This document shows positions 1 through 5,390 of a stretch of 6,930 bases of DNA, piece after piece (the first letter of the stretch is position 1; every line of letters starts with the position of its first letter). A program made the translations under genes and the position numbers. The notes under the pieces are model-generated. The model was given only the letters and a program-made list of their open reading frames with translations, was not told where the DNA came from and searched no databases. This stretch comes from an uncultured Collinsella sp. (GTDB taxonomy: Bacteria; Actinomycetota; Coriobacteriia; Coriobacteriales; Coriobacteriaceae): positions 1 to 6,930 of the forward strand of contig CATYHY010000073.1 of NCBI GenBank assembly GCA_958407085.1. Direction: 5' to 3'.

Positions 1-596
1 TGGCGCCGCTGCTGGCAATCGTCGTCGTGGTCGCGGTGCTCAACTTGTTTACCGATCAGAGCGGGCGCATCTTGTGGCAGCTCGGCTTTCTGCAGATAAG
101 CGAGGGCTCGCTGCGTTCTGCGGCGTTTATGGCGTGCCGCCTGACCCTGATGATGGCCGGCATGAGCGCCATTACGCTCACCACCCCCACGCTCGACCTC
201 ACCGCGGGCTTTGAGCGTCTGCTCGCACCGTTTGCGCGCGTGGGGCTCCCTGCGCATGAGCTCGGCATGATCATGGGTATCGCGTTGCGCTTTATGCCGC
301 AGTTTGCCACCGAGATGAAGCAGACGGCCGATGCGCAGGCGAGCCGCGGTGCGCGCGTGACGGGAGGCCCGCTCGGCGGCGTGCGTATGCTCGGCAGTGT
401 GGCCATTCCGCTGTTCACGGGCGTGTTCCGTCATGCCGAGACGCTTTCGGCCGCCATGGATGCGCGTTGCTATCACGGCGAACAGGGACGCACGCATCTG
501 CATGCACTTACGTTTGGCCGCGGCGATGCGTTGGCGGCGGTGGTGACGGCGTTGCTGCTCATCTGCGTCATCGTCATCAACCTTCAACTTGTTTAG
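1..596 (+). CDS. ecfT: EcfT-type transmembrane subunit of an energy-coupling-factor (ECF) transporter, 5'-truncated by the window edge
   Basis: The reading frame is open to the left edge (first whole codon at base 3), giving 197 codons before the TAG. A GTG at 27 could be read as a start, but the preceding codons already encode a hydrophobic stretch (APLLAIVVVAVLNLF), so the gene almost certainly begins outside the window. EcfT proteins are usually about 260 residues, so roughly the first quarter is missing. The visible part has hydrophobic segments at its start, around AAFMACRLTLMMAGMSAITL, and at the C-terminus (ALAAVVTALLLICVIVINL). Between them is the conserved cytoplasmic coupling region with the two Arg motifs that grip the EcfA ATPases: QASRGA (about nt 336-353) and AMDARCYHG (about nt 453-479). 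The second motif is usually ARG; here it is ARC. In ECF importers EcfT links the ATPase pair to a substrate-binding S component. No S component or ATPase is visible here, so the substrate is unknown. Confidence 0.88.
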   Translation, partial: APLLAIVVVVAVLNLFTDQSGRILWQLGFLQISEGSLRSAAFMACRLTLMMAGMSAITLTTPTLDLTAGFERLLAPFARVGLPAHELGMIMGIALRFMPQFATEMKQTADAQASRGARVTGGPLGGVRMLGSVAIPLFTGVFRHAETLSAAMDARCYHGEQGRTHLHALTFGRGDALAAVVTALLLICVIVINLQLV

Positions 597-626
597 GCGC
601 GATTTGAGCGCAAGAAAGGGGTCCCT

Positions 627-1073
627 ATGACCGACAACGACCGCACGGCTCAGCTTGAGCGCGCCTGTTCGTATCTCAGGCGCATTCCGGCGTGGTATCT
701 GGCCACGACCGATGTAGCCGACGGGCATCAGCCTCGCGTGAGGCCGTTTTCGTTTGCCATGGTCGATGACGGTAAACTGTGGTTTTGTACGTCGCGCGAC
801 AAAGATGTGTGGGCGGAGCTGAGCGCGAATCCCAAGTTTGAGCTCTCGGGCTGGAAGCCGGGGGAATGTTGGATCGTATTGACCGGCGAAGCCGCACTTG
901 AGGACGACGCAGTTGCGAGCGACAAGGTGCGTCAAGCGGGTTTTAAGCACATGGTGGGCATTGGCGAGGAACACGAGAGTGCCAACGACGGCCGCCTTGC
1001 TTTCTTTTCGGTCCGCAACATTGCCGCGCGCTTCTGTGATATCGACGGCAGCGAGGAGCGCCTGGAGCTCTAG
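627..1073 (+). CDS. Pyridoxamine 5'-phosphate oxidase-like (FMN-binding split-barrel) family protein, copy 1
   Basis: This 148-residue protein starts at ATG 627 behind a good ribosome binding site (AAAGGGG at 615-621, 5 bases away). It resembles the small single-domain PNPOx-like proteins of the COG5015 type. An N-terminal helix is followed by IPAWYLATTD, the strand pair PRVRPFSFAMVDDGKLWFCTS, then KDVWAEL, a WKPGECWIVLTGEA strand and a C-terminal FFSV strand. These are the usual landmarks of the split beta-barrel that binds FMN or a similar flavin, normally as a dimer. Substrate and reaction are not known for this subfamily; it is not PdxH, which is longer and has distinct PLP-site motifs. 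It begins 30 bases after ecfT and ends 44 bases before a paralogue, so the three are probably one transcript. No signal peptide is visible and it should be cytoplasmic. The family call is fairly sure; the biochemical role is open. Confidence 0.85.
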   Translation: MTDNDRTAQLERACSYLRRIPAWYLATTDVADGHQPRVRPFSFAMVDDGKLWFCTSRDKDVWAELSANPKFELSGWKPGECWIVLTGEAALEDDAVASDKVRQAGFKHMVGIGEEHESANDGRLAFFSVRNIAARFCDIDGSEERLEL

Positions 1074-1107
1074 CTCGCACAAACCAGGCTCCCAAACTAG
1101 CTAGTAC

Positions 1108-1113
1108 AGGAGG
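1108..1113 (+). promoter_or_regulatory. Shine-Dalgarno site fixing the GTG start of PNPOx-like copy 2
   Basis: AGGAGG lies 4 bases upstream of GTG 1118. It is the strongest ribosome binding site in the window. With the N-terminal alignment to copy 1 (both reach PAWYLAT soon after the start), it supports the GTG initiation codon. Confidence 0.8.
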
Positions 1114-1117
1114 AAAC

Positions 1118-1528
1118 GTGGACGGATTGAATACGGTGCTGGAGTATCTGACGTCGGTGCCGGCGTGGTATCTGGCGACGAGTGTGGACGGGCAGCCGCA
1201 TGTGCGTCCGTTCTCGTTTGCACAGATTCAGGACGGCAAGCTGTGGTTTGTGACGGCGCGCACCAAAGATGTGTGGCAGGAGCTGCTGCAAAACCAGCGC
1301 TTTGAGGCCACGAGTTGGTGGCCGGGCCATGGCTGGCTCATCTTGCGCGGGCGTGCCGGCTTGGATGACCGGGCTTTAGACGAAATGCGCGAAGCCGGGT
1401 GGAAGCATCTAGAGCACCTGGGCGAGCACTATGAGGGGCCTAACGACCCCACGCTCGTCTTCTTTAGCGTCGAGGATCCCGAGGCTTTTATCTGCAATCA
1501 CGACGAATGGGTGCCGGTCGAGCTCTAG
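1118..1528 (+). CDS. Pyridoxamine 5'-phosphate oxidase-like (FMN-binding split-barrel) family protein, copy 2
   Basis: This 136-residue protein begins at GTG 1118 behind AGGAGG and is a clear paralogue of the preceding gene. A hand alignment gives about 65 identical positions of roughly 136. Shared blocks are PAWYLAT, VRPFSFA, DGKLWF, KDVW, AGxKH, ND and FFSV. Conservation runs the full length, so neither copy is a fragment. The domain is the same small split-barrel PNPOx-like fold, expected to bind FMN or a related flavin in the cytoplasm. The copies differ most at the N-terminus, in a two-residue loop after the first strand (TTDVADG versus TSVDG) and at the C-terminal tail. This pattern suggests an old tandem duplication with possible specialisation. 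It is the last gene of the putative ecfT transcript, with a large hairpin 33 bases after the stop. Substrate unknown. Confidence 0.85.
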   Translation: MDGLNTVLEYLTSVPAWYLATSVDGQPHVRPFSFAQIQDGKLWFVTARTKDVWQELLQNQRFEATSWWPGHGWLILRGRAGLDDRALDEMREAGWKHLEHLGEHYEGPNDPTLVFFSVEDPEAFICNHDEWVPVEL

Positions 1529-1561
1529 CCGGCTGGCTCATCCCAACAACTTAGTTTTCGC

Positions 1562-1624
1562 ATGGGCGGGCCCCGTATTGCCCGGTGCCGTTAGGAGCGC
1601 CGGTCAATACGGGGCCCGCTCCAT
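1562..1624 (+). terminator. Long GC-rich hairpin, probable terminator of the ecfT/PNPOx block
   Basis: A perfect 15-bp stem pairs 1566-1580 (GCGGGCCCCGTATTG) with 1605-1619. It is extended outward by ATGG (1562-1565) with CCAT (1621-1624) past one bulged T. After a single C/T mismatch it continues inward as a 7-bp stem (1582-1588 with 1597-1603, one G-T pair), leaving the loop CGTTAGGA (1589-1596). It sits 33 bases past the last PNPOx-like stop and about 40 bases before the ARG boxes, the right place to insulate the two blocks. The following bases (TTGTCAATTCC) are not a real U-tract, so intrinsic termination may be inefficient. An mRNA 3'-end stabiliser is the alternative. Confidence 0.6.
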
Positions 1625-1662
1625 TTGTCAATTCCTTCAAGCGAATGTGTCGGGATTGTTTC

Positions 1663-1701
1663 AATGCATGAATATGCAAGCCATTTACGTGTTCATGCAT
1701 C
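1663..1701 (+). promoter_or_regulatory. Tandem ARG boxes: predicted ArgR operator of argCJBD
   Basis: Box 1 (1663-1680) reads AA-TGCAT-GAAT-ATGCA-AG, a perfect 5-4-5 palindrome. Box 2 (1684-1701) reads TT-TACGT-GTTC-ATGCA-TC, with one perfect half-site and one matching 3 of 5. They are separated by 3 bases, so their centres are 21 bp apart. This is the geometry known for ArgR/AhrC hexamers on paired 18-bp ARG boxes (E. coli consensus TGAAT-N4-ATTCA). TGCAT-type half-sites resemble those described for actinobacterial ArgR. The location just before argC fits arginine-dependent repression. A further 9-bp inverted repeat (1664-1672 with 1692-1700) results from the two outer half-sites. The arrangement is seen directly; ArgR binding is inferred. 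No argR gene lies in this window. Confidence 0.75.
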
Positions 1702-1707
1702 TTTTGG

Positions 1708-1716
1708 TGCTAAAGT
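1708..1716 (+). promoter_or_regulatory. Possible extended -10 element of the argC promoter
   Basis: TG-C-TAAAGT matches an extended -10 (TGn plus 4 of 6 of TATAAT), starting 7 bases after ARG box 2. No convincing -35 is found at the normal spacing. The operator would cover roughly -60 to -20, which fits repression by ArgR. A weaker alternative is CATAAC at 1729-1734. Start-site position is a guess. Confidence 0.35.
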
Positions 1717-1739
1717 TTCAACCCACTTCATAACGACCA

Positions 1740-1771
1740 CTGCGAAATGCGCATCGGTGCATAAATCGCAG
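1740..1771 (+). other. Leader hairpin directly upstream of the argC ribosome binding site
   Basis: CTGCGA (1740-1745) pairs with TCGCAG (1766-1771), and inside it ATGC (1747-1750) pairs with GCAT (1759-1762). The hairpin ends 2 bases before the argC Shine-Dalgarno AAGGAG (1774-1779), so it would lie in the 5' untranslated leader. The same DNA also contains a degenerate ARG-box-like sequence, TGCGC-ATCG-GTGCA (1748-1761). Either reading, RNA structure or remote operator site, is inference. Confidence 0.4.
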
Positions 1772-1785
1772 ACAAGGAGTCTGAT

Positions 1786-2856
1786 ATGTCATTGAAGGTT
1801 GGAATCGTCGGCGCGGCTGGATATGCCGGAGCCGAGCTCATTCGCCTCGTGCTCGGCCATCCCGAGTTTGAACTTGTTGCCATTACGTCCAACGCCGATG
1901 CCGGCCGGCCGCTGTCTTCGGTCTATCCGAGCTTTGCCGGCGTGAGCGATCTGGTTTTTACCACGCACGACGCCCCCGAGCTCAAGAGCTGCGATGCGGT
2001 TTTTCTTGCCGTGCCGCACACGGCTGCCATGGCACAGGTGCCCGCGCTCCTTGCCGCAGGCGTTTCCTGCTTCGATTTGTCTGCCGACTACCGTCTGAGC
2101 GATCCGGCCGTGTTCGAGGCGTGGTATGCCGCCGCGCATACGAGCCCCGAGCTGCTCAAGACGCGTGCTTTCGGCCTCCCCGAGCTGTTCTGCCAGGACT
2201 TAGAGACCGCTGCTTCCAGCCATGCCGACGGCAAACCCGTGCTGGTCGCCTGCGCCGGTTGCTATCCCACCGCAACGAGCCTTGCTGCCGCTCCTGCCGT
2301 GCGTGCGGGCTGGGTGGCCGAGAACGGTCCCGTGATCGTCGATGCCATCAGCGGTGTAACGGGTGCCGGCAAGTCCTGCAACGCTCGTACGCATTTTTGC
2401 AGCGCCGACGAGAACTTGGAGGCCTATGGCGTAGGCAAGCATCGTCATACGCCCGAGATTGAGCAAATCCTTGGCCTGACCGATCGCATCGTCTTTACCC
2501 CGCATCTGGCACCGCTCAAGCGTGGCCTGCTCTCCACGGTGACGCTGCCGCTCACGCCGCAGGCCATCGACTCCCTGGCTCTTGAGGACGTTGTCGACTA
2601 TTACAAGCAGTTCTATGCCGGTCGCACCTTTGTGCGCGTGCTCGACGCCGACCAGCAGCCCAAGACGGCTTCGGTCGTCGGCACCAACGCCGCCCAGATT
2701 GGCCTCGCGCTCAACAAGCGCGCAGGCGTGCTGGTGGCGACGGGCGCCATCGACAATCTGTGCAAGGGCGCTGCGGGCCAAGCAGTCCAGTGCGCCAATA
2801 TCGTCTTTGGCTTTGACGAGCGACGAGGCTTGCCCACAGTGGCGTGCCCGGTGTAG
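1786..2856 (+). CDS. argC: N-acetyl-gamma-glutamyl-phosphate reductase
   Basis: ArgC reduces N-acetyl-glutamyl-5-phosphate to N-acetylglutamate semialdehyde with NADPH, the third step of ornithine synthesis, in the cytoplasm. The 356-residue product has normal family length. It opens with the Rossmann nucleotide-binding motif GIVGAAGYAGAEL (residues 6-18), followed by FLAVPH (73-78). The catalytic cysteine region is VACAGCYPTAT (154-164, nucleophile Cys159). Next come ISGVTGAGKS (188-197) and KHRHTPEIEQ (218-227), carrying the catalytic histidine. Family members usually have NPGCYPT; here the two residues before Gly-Cys are Cys-Ala, giving a C-x-x-C around the active site. The start is ATG 1786, with AAGGAG at 1774-1779 (6-base spacing). 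It is first in the arg operon, downstream of the predicted ArgR operator, and 134 bases separate it from argJ. Confidence 0.97.
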   Translation: MSLKVGIVGAAGYAGAELIRLVLGHPEFELVAITSNADAGRPLSSVYPSFAGVSDLVFTTHDAPELKSCDAVFLAVPHTAAMAQVPALLAAGVSCFDLSADYRLSDPAVFEAWYAAAHTSPELLKTRAFGLPELFCQDLETAASSHADGKPVLVACAGCYPTATSLAAAPAVRAGWVAENGPVIVDAISGVTGAGKSCNARTHFCSADENLEAYGVGKHRHTPEIEQILGLTDRIVFTPHLAPLKRGLLSTVTLPLTPQAIDSLALEDVVDYYKQFYAGRTFVRVLDADQQPKTASVVGTNAAQIGLALNKRAGVLVATGAIDNLCKGAAGQAVQCANIVFGFDERRGLPTVACPV

Positions 2857-2866
2857 CACATTCGAT

Positions 2867-2883
2867 TGTTAACGATTTGGTAG
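2867..2883 (+). repeat. 17-base intergenic motif, copy A (argC-argJ gap)
   Basis: TGTTAACGATTTGGTAG lies 10 bases after the argC stop. It matches 16 of 17 bases of a sequence in the region downstream of argD (6818-6834). Flanking bases are not similar. Function unknown; it could be a protein-binding site or part of a dispersed repeat. Confidence 0.45.
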
Positions 2884-2892
2884 TCGGGCATC

Positions 2893-2908
2893 GAGTGGGG
2901 CGCCACTC
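2893..2908 (+). other. Short perfect hairpin in the argC-argJ gap
   Basis: GAGTGG (2893-2898) pairs with CCACTC (2903-2908) around the loop GGCG. Only two T bases follow, so it is not a convincing terminator. It could protect or delimit a processed argC message. Confidence 0.35.
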
Positions 2909-2933
2909 TTAAGCTGGTCTCATGATTACGACT

Positions 2934-2964
2934 GGCATGGCGCACCAACCGATGTCCGTTTTTT
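2934..2964 (+). terminator. Weak terminator- or attenuator-like element before argJ
   Basis: An imperfect stem (GGCATGG at 2934-2940 with CC, ATG and CC segments at 2949-2957, two single-base bulges) is followed one base later by six T (2959-2964). The argJ ribosome binding site (2974-2979) comes right after. If functional it would only partly reduce read-through, since argJ, argB and argD have no other obvious promoter. The stem is poor, so this stays tentative. Confidence 0.25.
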
Positions 2965-2990
2965 GTTTGACATAAGGAGTCATAAAGACG

Positions 2991-4259
2991 ATGAATACCG
3001 ACCTGATTGATATCAAGATTCGCGCCGTCGAGGGTGGCGTTACGGCAGCGGCCGGCTTTAAGGCCGCAGGCATCCATGCGGGATTCCGGAAGAATCCCGA
3101 GCGCTTAGACTATGCGCTCGTCATGCCCGATAAACCCTGTCCCGGCGCCGGCGTGTTTACGACCAACCGCTTTTGCGCGGCGCCCGTGCAGGTGAGCCGT
3201 GCCAACCTGGGCGGTGCGGACAAGGGCTACGGTATCATCGCCGGTGTTTCAATCAACTCCGGCAACGCGAACGCCGCCACGGGCGAGACCGGCCTTGCCT
3301 GCGCGCGCGAGACCTGCAACATCGCATCGCAGGTTATCGGCTGCGAACCCCAGCAGATCCTGGTTGCCTCCACGGGTGTGATTGGCCAGATTCTGCCGAT
3401 CGACACGTTTGAGACAGCCATTCCTGCTGCCTACGAGGCGCTCTCCGCCCACGGTGGCGCCGATGCCGCTCGCGCCATCATGACGACCGACACGCACTCC
3501 AAGGAGTACGCCGTGTCCTACGTCAGCGAGGCTGCGGGTCATGCGGGCAATGTCTATACGGTGGGCGGAATGTGCAAGGGCTCGGGCATGATCATGCCCA
3601 ACATGGCCACCATGATCGCAGTTATCACCACCGATGCCCCCGTCGAGCCTGCGGCACTTCATGCCCTGCTGCTCTCGACCGTCAAGCAGACCTTTAACAA
3701 GGTAACGGTCGATTCCGACACCTCGACCAACGACACCTGCATCATGCTTGCTTCTGGCGCTGCTGCCGCAGATGCCGAGGCCATCGTCGAGGGCACTGAC
3801 GCCTTTGACGAGTTGGCCTTTGCCGTGCACGAGGTGTGCGAGAGCCTGGCGCGCAACATCGCGGCCGATGGCGAGGGTGCGTCAAAGCTCGTGACGGTTA
3901 ACATTACCGGCGCCGCCAACGACGAGGAAGCCGATATCGCCGCCCGTGCCGTCGCCAACTCGCCGCTCGTCAAGACCTGCATCGCTGGCCACGACTGCAA
4001 CTGGGGCCGCGTTGCCATGGCGCTCGGCAAGTGCGGCGTGAAGTTTAATCAGGAAGACGTTTCCATCGACATGATGGGCATGCCTGTCTGTCGCGACGGT
4101 CTGACTGTTCCCTTTGACGAGGACGAGGCTCTGCGACGTTTTGAGGCGCCCGAGATCGTGATCTCGGCCGACCTGGGCGCAGGCGACGCGGCAACGACCG
4201 TGTGGACCTGCGACCTCACGCACGAGTACATCTCCATCAACGGCGACTACCGTTCCTAG
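2991..4259 (+). CDS. argJ: Glutamate N-acetyltransferase / ornithine acetyltransferase (ArgJ)
   Basis: ArgJ transfers the acetyl group from N-acetylornithine to glutamate, releasing ornithine and regenerating N-acetylglutamate. Bifunctional forms also use acetyl-CoA; sequence alone does not settle which this is. The 422-residue precursor has the expected length. Landmarks in order are AAGFKAAGIHAGFR (20-33), GVFTTNRFCAAPVQVSR (54-70), INSGNANAATG (88-98), and the oxyanion-hole segment ASTGVIG (126-132, Thr128-Gly129). The self-cleavage site is CKGSGMIMPNMATMIA (195-210): the chain is cut before Thr207, which becomes the N-terminal nucleophile of the beta chain. Near the end are GHDCNWGRVAMALG and the C-terminal EYISINGDYRS. 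AAGGAG (2974-2979) is 11 bases from the ATG, a somewhat long spacing, but no better start fits the N-terminus. The gap to argB is 81 bases. Confidence 0.97.
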   Translation: MNTDLIDIKIRAVEGGVTAAAGFKAAGIHAGFRKNPERLDYALVMPDKPCPGAGVFTTNRFCAAPVQVSRANLGGADKGYGIIAGVSINSGNANAATGETGLACARETCNIASQVIGCEPQQILVASTGVIGQILPIDTFETAIPAAYEALSAHGGADAARAIMTTDTHSKEYAVSYVSEAAGHAGNVYTVGGMCKGSGMIMPNMATMIAVITTDAPVEPAALHALLLSTVKQTFNKVTVDSDTSTNDTCIMLASGAAAADAEAIVEGTDAFDELAFAVHEVCESLARNIAADGEGASKLVTVNITGAANDEEADIAARAVANSPLVKTCIAGHDCNWGRVAMALGKCGVKFNQEDVSIDMMGMPVCRDGLTVPFDEDEALRRFEAPEIVISADLGAGDAATTVWTCDLTHEYISINGDYRS

Positions 4260-4330
4260 ATTCCAGGCGCGCTGCGCATCTTGCCGCGATTGCGGACAGT
4301 GGAGCACGGCGCGATAACGATACGAAAGAC

Positions 4331-4334
4331 GAGG
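4331..4334 (+). promoter_or_regulatory. Shine-Dalgarno site choosing the argB start at ATG 4341
   Basis: GAGG lies 6 bases before ATG 4341. A longer reading from TTG 4281 would add 20 residues (beginning MPRLRTVEHG), but it uses a rare start codon, has no ribosome binding site and adds sequence unlike ArgB. The ATG is therefore preferred. Confidence 0.7.
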
Positions 4335-4340
4335 CAGATT

Positions 4341-5321
4341 ATGAAATTCGCACGCGATTGTCGTTCGAGCGAATCCAACGAAGCAACCGCGCAGCTGCTG
4401 TTCGAAGCACTGCCGTGGATTAAAAACCTGACCGGCAAGACGGTTGTTATCAAATATGGCGGAGCAGCCATGGTTGACGAGCAGCTGCGCCGCGACGTGA
4501 TGAGCGACATCGTTTTGCTCAAGATCATCGGTATGCGCCCCGTCATCGTGCATGGCGGCGGCAAGGCTATCAACGAGGCGCTGAGCCATTACGATATTCC
4601 CGTCGAGTTTAAGAACGGCCAGCGCGTGACCACGCCGGCGACTATGGATATCGTGCGCGAGGTGCTGGGCGGCAAGGTTAACCAGGAGCTGGTTGCTGCC
4701 ATCAACCACCACGGCAACCTGGCCGTGGGCGTGTCGGGCAGCGATGCCGGCACGCTCATCGCCGAGCCGCTCGACCCCGAGCTCGGTCGCGTGGGCAAAG
4801 TGACGCACGTCAACACCGACTATATCGAGCGCTTACTCGATAGCGAGTACATCCCCGTCATCGCTACCGTCGCGGCGGGGGAGGACGGCGGTTTCTTCAA
4901 CATCAACGCCGATACCGCCGCCGGTGCCGTTGCCGCGGCGCTCCACGCGCATAAGGCAATCTTTTTGACCGACGTCGATGGCCTGTACAAGGACTTTAGC
5001 GACAAGGACTCGCTTATCTCCAACCTAACGCTCGACGAGGTCAACGAAATGCTCTACGGCGGCGAGGTCGATAAGGGCATGATTCCCAAGCTGCGTGCGG
5101 CTGTCGATGCGCTTACTGGCGGCGTATTTCGTGCCCACATCATTAACGGTACTACGCCGCATTCGCTGCTCCTGGAGCTGCTGACCGATGCCGGCGTCGG
5201 CACCGTGATCCATTCCACCGAGACGGCTTACGAGTTCGATACGCATCCGCATCCGCTTTCGACGTTTGCTGCGCGTCTGACCGAAAACCTTGACGAGGTC
5301 GAGAAGCTTCAGACGGTCTAG
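4341..5321 (+). CDS. argB: N-acetylglutamate kinase
   Basis: ArgB phosphorylates N-acetylglutamate with ATP, the usual arginine-controlled step of the cyclic pathway. From ATG 4341 the protein has 326 residues, somewhat longer than the usual 280-300. It has the amino-acid-kinase fold markers: VVIKYGGAAM (35-44, Lys38), VIVHGGGKAINEAL (68-81), the substrate-binding arginine in NGQRVTTP (Arg95), GVSGSDAGTLI (130-140), FFNINADTAAG (185-195, Asn187 and Asp191), FLTDVDGLY (208-216) and KGMIPKL (245-251, Lys250). About 30 residues precede the first strand, including AQLLFEALPWIKNLTGK. Such an N-terminal helix is typical of hexameric, arginine-inhibited enzymes, so feedback inhibition is likely. About 36 residues follow GVGTVI (285-290), an unusual C-terminal tail. 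The common HIIDGR motif reads HIINGT here. The gap to argD is 69 bases with no visible promoter. Confidence 0.97.
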   Translation: MKFARDCRSSESNEATAQLLFEALPWIKNLTGKTVVIKYGGAAMVDEQLRRDVMSDIVLLKIIGMRPVIVHGGGKAINEALSHYDIPVEFKNGQRVTTPATMDIVREVLGGKVNQELVAAINHHGNLAVGVSGSDAGTLIAEPLDPELGRVGKVTHVNTDYIERLLDSEYIPVIATVAAGEDGGFFNINADTAAGAVAAALHAHKAIFLTDVDGLYKDFSDKDSLISNLTLDEVNEMLYGGEVDKGMIPKLRAAVDALTGGVFRAHIINGTTPHSLLLELLTDAGVGTVIHSTETAYEFDTHPHPLSTFAARLTENLDEVEKLQTV

Positions 5322-5390
5322 CTGACCCGCAGCCGCCCCATTCCTGCACCCATAGCCCCGCGCCGTCTGGCGCCCAACGAAAGGCATCCC

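Noticed and set aside
1625..1630. TTGTCA as a -35 box for argC
   Set aside because: It is a good hexamer match, but no -10-like sequence lies 15-19 bases downstream.
1431..1733. 100-codon + strand frame starting inside PNPOx-like copy 2 and running through the hairpin and ARG boxes
   Set aside because: It overlaps a supported gene in another frame, crosses a strong hairpin and an operator, and its product has no family resemblance.
2200..2859. 219-codon minus-strand frame opposite argC
   Set aside because: It is fully inside the argC shadow, has no recognisable domain and no promoter or ribosome binding site.
2967..2972. TTGACA, a perfect -35 hexamer just before argJ
   Set aside because: At normal spacing its -10 would fall on the argJ start codon, leaving no room for a leader. 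The sequence is part of the T-rich stretch next to the ribosome binding site.
3882..4808. 308-codon minus-strand frame across argJ and argB
   Set aside because: It spans the junction of two well-supported + strand genes, has no recognisable motif or ribosome binding site, and looks like a composition shadow.
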